Notes under the pieces: generated by a model
The model's input: the letters and a program-made list of their open reading frames with translations, nothing else
The model's database searches: none
Told to the model about the DNA's origin: nothing
Translations under genes and position numbers: made by a program
From: Clostridia bacterium
Lineage (GTDB): Bacteria > Bacillota > Clostridia > Christensenellales > Borkfalkiaceae
Direction: 5' to 3'
NCBI GenBank assembly: GCA_017465865.1
Contig: JAFTVF010000003.1
Location: forward strand, 62,001-126,000
Length of the DNA stretch: 64,000 bases
Shown here: positions 50,655-60,000 of the stretch, piece by piece
Layout of the letters: each line of letters begins with the position of its first letter
Numbering within the stretch: the first letter of the stretch is position 1

Positions 50655-53381
50655 ATGCTCAGGAAAAATTTGACAGACGATTTTTTCGATAAACAACCCG
50701 AACGGGCGTTTGAAGCGGATCTTCGGGAGTTCGTAACTCCCAAGATCGCTTTCGCGCGTCCGAAAACGGGCGAGATTACGCCGAAAGGTTTGTGCGTAAA
50801 TAAAAGCGCGTTTGAAAACGAAGAGGCTTTACAAACGGTGTGGTCGGATTTTGAGCGTTTTGGCAAGAAAAACGCTCTGCTCGGCAACGGGTACGGGATC
50901 TCGCTCGTCAAGAACGCGGCTTTGGAAAAAGAGGAATTTTTTCTGGAAGTAACCGCCGAGTACTGTACGCTTACGGCAGGCGAAACGGAGGGCGTGCGCC
51001 GCGGTATGATCCGTTTACAGGATCTGCTTTTGGAAAACGGCGGTAATCTGAAAATCGGCGAAACGCACGAAAAAGCAGTGATCAAACGCCGAATTTCGAG
51101 ATGTTTTTTCAGTCCGACGAACCGACCGCCGAGAAACGGCGCGGAATTGCAGGACGACGTAGATTATTATCCCGACGGGTATCTCAACCGTTTAATGCAC
51201 GACGGTATCAACGGGATATGGATATATTCGAGCTTTGACGAGCTGCTTCATTCCTCGTATATCACGGAGTTTGGCGAGGGTAGCGAACGGCGGATCAAAA
51301 AGCTCAACGCAACCATTGAAAAATGCGCGAGGTACGGTATCGAAGTGTTTTTGTTCGTGTTAGAGCCGATCTCGCTGAACAACCCGACGGTGGAGAAACG
51401 CCACCCCGGGCTATTACATAAATATCCGCAGGTACACGGAAATCGGTATTTCGACAAGATCACGCGGGAAGAGGGCGTAGCGTTTTGTACGTACTCGGAT
51501 TTCGGAAAAAATTACTGTATCGAGGCGGTGGAAAAGCTGTTTACGATTGCGCCCAAGCTCGGCGGTTTGATGAGCATCACGCAGGGCGAGCGGATCACTT
51601 CTTGTTCTACGGTATGGGAGAACGAGGAGTTCGAATGGAAAAACGTGTGTCCGAGATGCTCGAAGTATTCCAAAGCGGAAGTTTTGGTGCAAAAAGTGGA
51701 CGTACTGCGCGAGGGCATGCGGCGGGTGAAACCGTCCGCGGAGTTTATCAGCTGGACGTACGAGCATCGGAATTGGAAAGACGCAGGGATCGTGGAATAC
51801 GTAGAAAAAGCGCCTGCGGACGTGGCGTTGATGCAAAATTTCGAGGACAACGGCAGAGTGGAACAGCTCGGGAAAACGCGGGTGGCGATCGATTATTGGC
51901 TGTCGTATACCGGCCCGTCGCATATGTTCGAGCTGACGGCGGAAACGGCGAAACGCTGCGGGAAACAGACGTACGCGAAAATGCAAGTCTGCTGCTCGCA
52001 CGAGCTGGCAAGCGTCCCGTATATTCCCGTTCCCGGGATCATCTACGATAAACTCACGCGGGCGAAAGAGCTCGGGGTTACGGGGATTATGGAAAGCTGG
52101 TATTTCGGCAATTATCCCTGTCTAATGAGCAAAGCGGCGGAAATTTTGTCTTTTGACAAACCGTTTGCGGACAAGAAAGAATTTTTAGGGTATCTGGCAG
52201 GACTGTACTTCGACGGCAAGAGCGCGGAAAAGGTCGCGCAGGCGTGGGAATGTTTCGAAAGGGCGTATACGTCCTATCCCGTCAACGTTATGTTCAGCTA
52301 TTACGGTCCGTTGCACGACGGGATCGTATGGGAGCTTGCGTTGAAGCCGAAAAATTTCGCGATGAGCCGATCGTGGCTGCTCCTCGACCGAACGGACGGC
52401 GACAGGCTCGGCGAGTGTCTGTTTGCAGGCCATACGGCAGAGGAAGCGGACGAGCTGCTTACCGAGATGGACGAATGCTGGCAAAAGGGCTGTGAGATAT
52501 TATCCGAAACGGAGGCGTGGCAAGAAACGCCCGAGCACGAACAGTTCTCCGTAGCGCAAGCGATCGGGCTGCTTATCAACAGCTGTCGGAATATCGTACG
52601 GTTTTACCGTTTGCGGAACGAGCTCGGTTACGGCAGAGGAAATGCGCGGGAATTGCTCGTAAATTTGCGAGAGATCGTAGAACGTGAGATAGAGAATTCC
52701 TCAAAGATGATCCCGCTTTGCGAGGCGGATAACCGCTTGGGTTTCCATTCGGAAGCAGAGGGTTATAAATTCTTCCCCGAAAAGCTCCGAGCAAGGATCG
52801 CGAGCTTGCAAAAGCTTCTGGAAACGGAATTTACGGAAACGGAAGCGCGTTTGGAACAAGGCGTAGCGCCGCTTGCCTATTACGAAGGCGAGGAAGAGGG
52901 CGTAAAACGCTGCGTAGCGAGCCGAACGGGGTTAGATAGCGCGGAATGGGAAACTCTTTCCGACGGAAGCTCTAAATTTCGCGTGGCGGTGGACGGAAGC
53001 AGAGTACAGCTCGAACTGTACGGCGACGGGAAGAAAGATTTCGTGATCTGTAACGAATGGGAGCTGTGTTTTCCGTCCTCGGCGGTGATTATAAAGAGCG
53101 ACGGACGGGTGGTGATGCACAGGGATTGTATCACGCATCAATCGCTGGTGGACGAGCGCACGGAAGCCGAACGGCAGAAATGGACGGTTGAAGACCTTTC
53201 CAAAGGCGAAGAAACGCATCTCGTCGTTACGCTGGACAAAGCGGAGATCGGGTTCGTGCGGCTGCCGTATAAGTGTATGATCAAGACGACGGACAAAGGC
53301 TTTTGGAACAAAGACCCGAATCCGACGTATACGCTTGGCAAGGCGGTGTTATCGCCTGGCGATTTCGGCTGGATCGTATAG
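50655..53381 (+). CDS. large glycoside-hydrolase-like enzyme (GH20/GH67-like plan)
   Basis: The 908-residue product has an N-terminal alpha/beta domain of the zincin-like kind that precedes GH20 and GH67 barrels (FFLEVTAEYCTLTAGETEGV, RRGMIRLQDLLL; about 95-135), then a TIM barrel (about 160-500; GINGIWIYSSFDELLHSS, EVFLFVLEPISLNNP, LMSITQGERIT), a helical region and a C-terminal beta domain. CPRC (about 331) may bind zinc. No signal peptide. It is probably an intracellular exo-hydrolase acting on imported oligosaccharides; the substrate cannot be read from the sequence. Confidence 0.65.
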   Translation: MLRKNLTDDFFDKQPERAFEADLREFVTPKIAFARPKTGEITPKGLCVNKSAFENEEALQTVWSDFERFGKKNALLGNGYGISLVKNAALEKEEFFLEVTAEYCTLTAGETEGVRRGMIRLQDLLLENGGNLKIGETHEKAVIKRRISRCFFSPTNRPPRNGAELQDDVDYYPDGYLNRLMHDGINGIWIYSSFDELLHSSYITEFGEGSERRIKKLNATIEKCARYGIEVFLFVLEPISLNNPTVEKRHPGLLHKYPQVHGNRYFDKITREEGVAFCTYSDFGKNYCIEAVEKLFTIAPKLGGLMSITQGERITSCSTVWENEEFEWKNVCPRCSKYSKAEVLVQKVDVLREGMRRVKPSAEFISWTYEHRNWKDAGIVEYVEKAPADVALMQNFEDNGRVEQLGKTRVAIDYWLSYTGPSHMFELTAETAKRCGKQTYAKMQVCCSHELASVPYIPVPGIIYDKLTRAKELGVTGIMESWYFGNYPCLMSKAAEILSFDKPFADKKEFLGYLAGLYFDGKSAEKVAQAWECFERAYTSYPVNVMFSYYGPLHDGIVWELALKPKNFAMSRSWLLLDRTDGDRLGECLFAGHTAEEADELLTEMDECWQKGCEILSETEAWQETPEHEQFSVAQAIGLLINSCRNIVRFYRLRNELGYGRGNARELLVNLREIVEREIENSSKMIPLCEADNRLGFHSEAEGYKFFPEKLRARIASLQKLLETEFTETEARLEQGVAPLAYYEGEEEGVKRCVASRTGLDSAEWETLSDGSSKFRVAVDGSRVQLELYGDGKKDFVICNEWELCFPSSAVIIKSDGRVVMHRDCITHQSLVDERTEAERQKWTVEDLSKGEETHLVVTLDKAEIGFVRLPYKCMIKTTDKGFWNKDPNPTYTLGKAVLSPGDFGWIV

Positions 53382-53487
53382 GATTTACGGGAAAATAATC
53401 CCCGAGGAGCGAGGAATGGCTTAGGCTTTCAGCGTTTCAACGGGTGAATATAAATAAGAAAAAAATAAATTCATAAGGAGAAAAATT

Positions 53488-55188
53488 ATGAAAACCAAAA
53501 AATTGATGGCATTACTTCTCAGCGCGTCCACGCTCGGCGCGTGCGTAGCAGGCGCGGCGGGTTGCGGCGGCAACAAAGCCAGCGGTGTTGTTTCCGACGG
53601 TAAAACAGTAAACGTAGCAGTCGTTAGCGGCGGTTACGGTACGACGTGGCTGAATAAACTCGCGGAAAAATTCGAGGCGGTTTATGCGGCCGAGGGGTAT
53701 AAGATCAACGTTCTGACGCCCAGAAATAACTTGAAAAACGATACGGCGCTTTCCGAAATGCGTTTGGGCAGTAAGACGGGCGTAGACCTGTATCTGACGG
53801 CGGGCGTGTATTTGGACGCGGCGCTCGACGAGGACTACGGCGTGTGCGTGGAAAATCTCAACGACGTATACAACAACGGTGCGATCAATTTCGACGGCTC
53901 GGTGGAAGAAACCCCGATCAAGGACAAAACTTCCGCTGATCAGCATTATCTTTTGAAAGAGGGCGACGATTGGTATAAATTCCATTACTATACCGCGCCT
54001 TTGGGCTTGGTGGCAAACGTAAAGGTCTTGGCGGATTACGGCATCACCGAGCTGCCCAGAACGACGAACGAGCTGTTTGAAATGTACGACGCTATCTATT
54101 ACGGCGCAAACGGAAAAGAGGGCACGAAAAAGACGAACGTATATCCCACCGTTTGGGCGGGCGAAAACGCATACGGCTATCCGTACAATCCCTTCCTCGA
54201 TCATTACGCACAGCTGATGGGTAACGAACGCTTTGAAAACGATTTCTTTAATCTGAACTCCGTACTCGAATTAGAGGATATGTCGAAGGGCTATGAGCTG
54301 TTCTGCAACGATTACCTGAAAGAATGTATCGAAGTATTCGTACATCAGAACGACGTTATGTACTCGGTGCTCGGTTCGGCTTCGCAAAAGCACGATCAAG
54401 CGCACGCACAGCTTATTAGAGGCAACGCGGCGTTTATGTCCGACGGCGCATACTTCTTCAACGAAGTAAGAGCAAACTTCTCCACCCGTCTTAACGATAT
54501 CCGTTTCTGTCAGACCCCGATGATCTCCTATCTCGGCGTTGATCTCAAACTCGACGGCTCGGGTGCGGACGAAGCAAAATGCGATGATATTTTGAGCTAT
54601 ATGACCAAGCTCGTAGACGAGGGCAAAACGAACGCGGAGATCGAAACGATGACGGAAACGCAGTTCAGCGGCGTGGATATCACGGCGGAGCAGGTCGCTC
54701 GCGTAGTGGACGCGCGTAACGTGAACGGTACCAGCTACCAGGCGGACGGCTATATCACGAAAGGCTCGCCTATGGCGGACGTAGCGGAGCTGTTCCTCCG
54801 CATGATGGCAAGCGAAGACGCGGCGGAGCTTTGGAGCGAATACGGTCTTATGAGCGCGTACGATCAGTCGGATAAAACGGAATACGACTATGCGTTCCTT
54901 AAAGACGTTGCGGATATCCACAACACCACGACGAAAAAGATCTTCTATTCGTCCACGTACGGGCTGAGAAAGGAGATGGGCACGACCGTCGGTTTCGGCG
55001 ATTTCTCCGCGAGCATGGTAACGAGCATCACGGCGGATATCGGCGTTGTGGAAGATCCCCGCGATAGAGATTACGCGGCTCTTGCAACGACGTTGTGTGA
55101 GAAAAATTTGACTAAGATCCAGACCGTATGGCCTACTTGGCTGGAAACGGCGCAAAACTATATCAACGGGGTAAAGAACAATGGATGA
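53488..55188 (+). CDS. sugar ABC importer solute-binding lipoprotein
   Basis: The 566-residue product has lipid-attachment candidates Cys19 (LGAC) and Cys26 (AAGC), the second better placed. The mature part is a two-lobe family 1 extracellular binding protein (VVSGGYGTTWLNKLAEKFEA, GVDLYLTAGVYLDAAL, GNAAFMSDGAYFFNEV, LFLRMMASEDAAELWSEYG). Its length suits binding of larger oligosaccharides. It captures the sugar outside and feeds the two permeases downstream; the first overlaps it by eight bases. Ribosome site AAGGAG. Confidence 0.88.
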   Translation: MKTKKLMALLLSASTLGACVAGAAGCGGNKASGVVSDGKTVNVAVVSGGYGTTWLNKLAEKFEAVYAAEGYKINVLTPRNNLKNDTALSEMRLGSKTGVDLYLTAGVYLDAALDEDYGVCVENLNDVYNNGAINFDGSVEETPIKDKTSADQHYLLKEGDDWYKFHYYTAPLGLVANVKVLADYGITELPRTTNELFEMYDAIYYGANGKEGTKKTNVYPTVWAGENAYGYPYNPFLDHYAQLMGNERFENDFFNLNSVLELEDMSKGYELFCNDYLKECIEVFVHQNDVMYSVLGSASQKHDQAHAQLIRGNAAFMSDGAYFFNEVRANFSTRLNDIRFCQTPMISYLGVDLKLDGSGADEAKCDDILSYMTKLVDEGKTNAEIETMTETQFSGVDITAEQVARVVDARNVNGTSYQADGYITKGSPMADVAELFLRMMASEDAAELWSEYGLMSAYDQSDKTEYDYAFLKDVADIHNTTTKKIFYSSTYGLRKEMGTTVGFGDFSASMVTSITADIGVVEDPRDRDYAALATTLCEKNLTKIQTVWPTWLETAQNYINGVKNNG

Positions 55189-56179
55189 AAAGCGGATTCG
55201 CGAAGAAGGCTTTTTCAAACGAAAAAGCAGAGAATTGAAAGCGGCGTTGAAAAAGAAATATAATATGGAGGATCGGCAGGCGTTCGGATTTTGTTATCTG
55301 ATGCTGTTGCTGCCCATTATATCTTTCGTCGTATTTTGGTTGTACGTCAACGTCGATTCGGTGGTGCTCGCTTTTACGGACGCAAGCGGCAACTTCACTA
55401 TGGCGAATTTCAAAAAAGTTTGGAATGCGTTTGCCCATACCGATCAATACGGTTGGAATCTTTGGGATATGATGTTCCGTACGTGGGCGATGTGGGCGAT
55501 CTGCCGTCTGTGCTTTATTCCGCAGACCTTCTCCACCTACGTATTGTATAAAAAGATCCCCGGGCATTTCATTTTCCGTACCATCTTTATGATCCCGTCC
55601 GTTCTCGGCGGTATCGTATGGATCTTGATCATGAAACAATTCGTTACCGTAGGCGGTCCCGTTTTACAGCTTGCGGATATGATGGGTATCGAGGTTTCTC
55701 TCGAAGTACAAATGAAAGGCTTGCTCGGCTCGACGGCGACGGCGCATACCACGATGGTTCTGTTGCAGGTCATTCCCGAAGTGTTTATGTTCAGCTTCGT
55801 CGTATCGGGCGCGTTTGCCCGTATCGGCGACGAAATGTTCGAGGTAGGCAAGCTGGAAGGGATCGGCTTTATCCGCGAATTTTTCACGGTCTCCGTTCCC
55901 CTGATCTGGCCCACGATCGTCATTTCTATTATCGGTTGGTTTAAGAGCTTATTCACGCAAGACAACGGCGCGTTCCTGTATACGGGCGGCGAATACGAAA
56001 CGGGGTCTATCGGCTTTTACCTCTTCTATCTGACGAAATCGATCTCCGACGAGGGCGGTAAAGCGGGCTTGTACGGCTATCCCGCGGCGCTCGGCGTGGT
56101 GTTTACGGCGATCACCGTTCCTACGGTGCTTATAGCCCGTCATTACCTCGAAAAGGTATACGCAGACGTTACGTATTGA
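55181..56179 (+). CDS. sugar ABC importer permease 1 (MalF-like)
   Basis: The 332-residue product has six membrane helices and an EAA-type loop (FEVGKLEGIGFIREFFTVSV, about 223-242), which takes the place of the usual EAA-G motif. It starts inside the end of the binding-protein gene (8-base overlap), showing coupled translation. It forms the membrane channel together with the next gene's product. Confidence 0.88.
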   Translation: MDEKRIREEGFFKRKSRELKAALKKKYNMEDRQAFGFCYLMLLLPIISFVVFWLYVNVDSVVLAFTDASGNFTMANFKKVWNAFAHTDQYGWNLWDMMFRTWAMWAICRLCFIPQTFSTYVLYKKIPGHFIFRTIFMIPSVLGGIVWILIMKQFVTVGGPVLQLADMMGIEVSLEVQMKGLLGSTATAHTTMVLLQVIPEVFMFSFVVSGAFARIGDEMFEVGKLEGIGFIREFFTVSVPLIWPTIVISIIGWFKSLFTQDNGAFLYTGGEYETGSIGFYLFYLTKSISDEGGKAGLYGYPAALGVVFTAITVPTVLIARHYLEKVYADVTY

Positions 56180-56188
56180 GGTGAGAAA

Positions 56189-57079
56189 ATGAGTATGTTA
56201 AAATCATTCAAGAAAAAATTATTCGGTACGAACGAGGGCAAAAGCCGCCGTATCATTTTCACGGTATTCTTCGTGCTGTACATAGTGCTTTCCCTGTACT
56301 GTCTGTATCCGCTGTTCTGGACGTTCGCCAACTCGTTGAAGAGCGTGGAGGAATATTACGATAGCACGATGGCGTTGCCGAAAAAATGGGATATCAGCTA
56401 TTACAGCAGAATTTTCACCGCTTTCCACGTAGGCGACTCGACGTTCGTGGAAATGGCGCTCAACTCGATATGGCTTGCGTTCGGTTCGCAGATCCTCGAA
56501 ATTTTGGCGAGCGCGATGGTAGCGTATCCCTTGGCGAGATACAATTTTCCCGGGAAGAACTTCATTTACGGTATCATCGTATTCCGTATCACCATTCCCA
56601 TCATCGGCGCGGGCGCGGCGGGCTATAAGCTGATCCGCGGCTTGGGAATGCTCAACAATCCTATGCTTTTCAGCTTACAATGGTTCGTGGGCTTCGATAT
56701 GTCGGCGCTCGTTATGTACGGCTATTTCAAAGGCATCGACAAGGGCTATTCGGAAGCGGCGTTCATGGACGGCGCAACGAGATTGCAAACGCTTATACAC
56801 GTCGTATTGCCGCAGGCAATGCCCTGTATCATCGCGCTCTACGTCAGCGCGGTCATGGGCAAATGGAATCAATACAGTGAATCGATGCTGTATTTGACCA
56901 AATATCCGAACCTCGCGTACGGCTTGTATCTGTTCCAAGACGAAGTACTTTTCGTCGAGGGCGGTACGCCGATGTTCTTCGGCGCAATCATTCTCTCGGC
57001 TATCGTGCCTTTAACTCTGTTCGCGATCGGACAAAAAGCAATGCTTACGAATATGTCCGTAGGCGGTCTGAAAGGGTAA
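56189..57079 (+). CDS. sugar ABC importer permease 2 (MalG-like)
   Basis: The 296-residue product has six membrane helices and the EAA loop seen as SEAAFMDGATRLQTLIHVVL (about 189-208). It is the partner of the preceding permease. No ATPase gene of the MalK/MsmX kind is in the locus. As in many Gram-positive sugar importers, a shared ATPase encoded elsewhere probably powers it. Confidence 0.88.
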   Translation: MSMLKSFKKKLFGTNEGKSRRIIFTVFFVLYIVLSLYCLYPLFWTFANSLKSVEEYYDSTMALPKKWDISYYSRIFTAFHVGDSTFVEMALNSIWLAFGSQILEILASAMVAYPLARYNFPGKNFIYGIIVFRITIPIIGAGAAGYKLIRGLGMLNNPMLFSLQWFVGFDMSALVMYGYFKGIDKGYSEAAFMDGATRLQTLIHVVLPQAMPCIIALYVSAVMGKWNQYSESMLYLTKYPNLAYGLYLFQDEVLFVEGGTPMFFGAIILSAIVPLTLFAIGQKAMLTNMSVGGLKG

Positions 57080-57098
57080 CCTAAAAGGAGGAAATACT

Positions 57099-60000
57099 AT
57101 GAAAAAATTTGTCAAAAACGTATGTCTGGCTCTGTTTGCGGCAGTGCTTGCGACGCTGTGTTTGTTCGGCGTAGCCTGCGGCAAAAAAGAAAAAGCCGAC
57201 CCGTTTGAGTTCAAGAAACAACCGCCCGAAAAGGTGGTTATCTATACCGAAGTGGTTATGACAGACTACTTCAAGGAAGAAGCGGGCGCTTCTTATACGC
57301 TCAAAGTATCCTACTACGACGCGGCGATAGAGAGCGATCAGGTCGTAGAACAGGATTCGATGGTGTTCTCTTGCGAAAACTACGGCGAGCATACCTTTAC
57401 GCTCGTTCGTACCAAGGGCAAAAAGACCGCGGAGCTTTCCTGCGTGATCAAGGTCGTTCCCGAAACGCCTGCAATGACCGATCCCAACACCTTGGAGGTA
57501 TCGGTAGGCGAAACGAGATCGTTCAGCGATCTGTACCGCGCGAGCAATATCATCACCACGCCTTTCGAGACGGAAGAAACGGTAGCGTTTACCTCCGTTA
57601 AGATCAAGGAAGAAACGGTAGATCTTATCAACGGCTCGACCAAAGAAGAAACGCAAGCGATCGAAAACGGTCTTGCGGCGGGCAACGGTCAGTTTACTTT
57701 CTCTAAGCAGGCGATCTACGAGTTCACCGTATCCGCAAGCAACAGCGAGGGTACGGCGGAACAGATCCTCACCGTCGTATGCGTGGACGAAAACAAGATC
57801 CCTGCGGAAATGACGGTGTCCAAAGCGTTCTTCGGCGAGGGTAACGATACCGTTATGCTGTTGAAATCGACCAACCTCGAAGATATGGCGTTCTTCTCGT
57901 ATAACGAAACGTTCAACTACGACGAATCCAACGTCCGCGTGGAATTCCTCGGCGACGAAGCGCCGCAGATCGTTATCGCGGCGGATAAACAAAACGGCAA
58001 CCTCAAAGCGGGTACGGGCTATCTTTCCACGCTCGAACAGAGGCGCGAACAGTATCAGATCCACGGTCCTAACCGTACGAGCAGCCGTTTGGCAGACAGC
58101 CCGCTCGTAGCGCTGTCGATGCTGGAAGACGACGCGCATTATATCCTCGATCTTTCCCACCACACCTTCTGTAATACGACGGATACGGCGGTAGGCTACA
58201 GAGTCGTTACCATCACGCTCTACGAAAAGGACGGGGACGGCAATCTTACCCAGCTCGGTACGTACAATTCCAGATGGAATTTCGATACGGACCCCGCGCA
58301 TCAAAGCCTCAAAGAGGGGTATATCCTGTTCGTAGGCTCTACGAGAAAGGATATCGTATTCAAATACTATAAACCCTCCGCGCCCGTACTCGGCACGCCT
58401 ACTCTTCTCAACGTAGGCTCTACCGTAAGCTGGACGGAAACGACCGCTACCGTAGGTCAGGATACCGCAAACGTGGTAAACCATACCGCTACGGGCTATC
58501 AGGTGCAGTTTAACGGCGGCGAATGGGAGGACAATACGGATATGTCCTATACCGTAGACAGCGAGCTTGCGGCGGGCATGTACGAGTTGAACGTCCGCGC
58601 GGTGTATACGATCGACGAGCAGACCTATTACGGCGCTTCGTCTACCGCGCTCATTTATCACAACGTACTTAACGTGAACGCGTTCCGTCTGAACGTGTTG
58701 GGGAACACCGTATCGTGGAATCCCCGTCAGGGCTACTGCGATACCTCCTATCAGTATATGATCAACAACTCGGGCGAGTGGATCGATACGACGGAAACCT
58801 CGGTTACCCTCAAGGGCTATGAAAGAGACTATCAAAACGTTTCCGTACGCGGCGTATATTTCGACGACAAGGGCGATACGGATACGGCAAACGACGAAAC
58901 GATCTATACGGAAGTAGCGACGGTGGCGGTATTGTACAATATGCACGCGGCTACCGAATCGGGCGGCAGTATTTCGTTTAGCAGTAAGACGAGAGCAAAC
59001 ATGGCGTACGTTGCGTACGAGGGCGGTAAGCTCGACGCGTTGACGAACACCCATTTGAAGATCTCTTTCGTCGGCAGAAATATGCCCACCGTCAACTTCC
59101 TGGCGAATAAGGTACAGCCCGACACGATGAACCGTTCTTCGGGCGCGTACGTTACGCACGATTATAACAATATCGGTTATGCGTTATTTGCAGGCAAAAC
59201 GTTCGTTTACGACGCGGGCAAAAATACCCTTTCTTTGAACGAGGCGGACAGCCACGTTATGTACACGGGTATCACGGAAGACGACGGCTTGTACTACGTA
59301 TACGTTTACGTATTCAAGGTAAAGGGCAACAACTATACCAGCCTTTTGGCGAAATCCGTTTCCGACGGATACACCGCAGAACAGCTTGGCGTAACCGCTA
59401 CGGACGATTTGTATACGATCGTGTACGGCAACGCGCATTACGCAAACCTTACCTTTGACGTCGTTCTTAGCAACGCAGCGCCTGCGGAAGTGGCAAACTT
59501 CGAGAAGAAACCCGTATACACTTTCGACGAAGTGAACAGAACGATCGCTTGGACGGCGGTAGACGGCGTTGCTTCCTATAAAGTAACGGTATCGCAGAAC
59601 GGTACGGCAGTCAAGGAAGAAACGGTTACCGCAACGACGTACGACCTCAGCGAGCTTGCGGACGGCTATTACGACGTAACGGTCGCTTCCGTATTCGATA
59701 AATTCTATAGCACGGCAAGCATGACGGAGGAGCTGCTCCTCGGCGCAGATCCTGCGGCGATCGAGCTTTCTTGGATGGGTAACGCCGTCGCATGGAAAGA
59801 CAGATCGCTCGTCGATCATTACGAGGTATACGTCAACGGTACGAAAGTGGCAGACCTTGCAGACGGCACGGAGCGTTATACCCTCAGCGATTACGACGCG
59901 GGCGAGACCCTGTCGGTATCGGTCGTAGCGGTGTACGTAGACGGCAACGATGCGGAGCAGAGCGAAAACGTATCCGCGGAGTTCGTTTACGGCACGGTAA

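Noticed and set aside
57081..59159. Antisense frame of 692 codons
   Set aside because: It is the shadow of the giant lipoprotein gene, rich in Arg, Val and His as expected from reverse reading, with no start signals.
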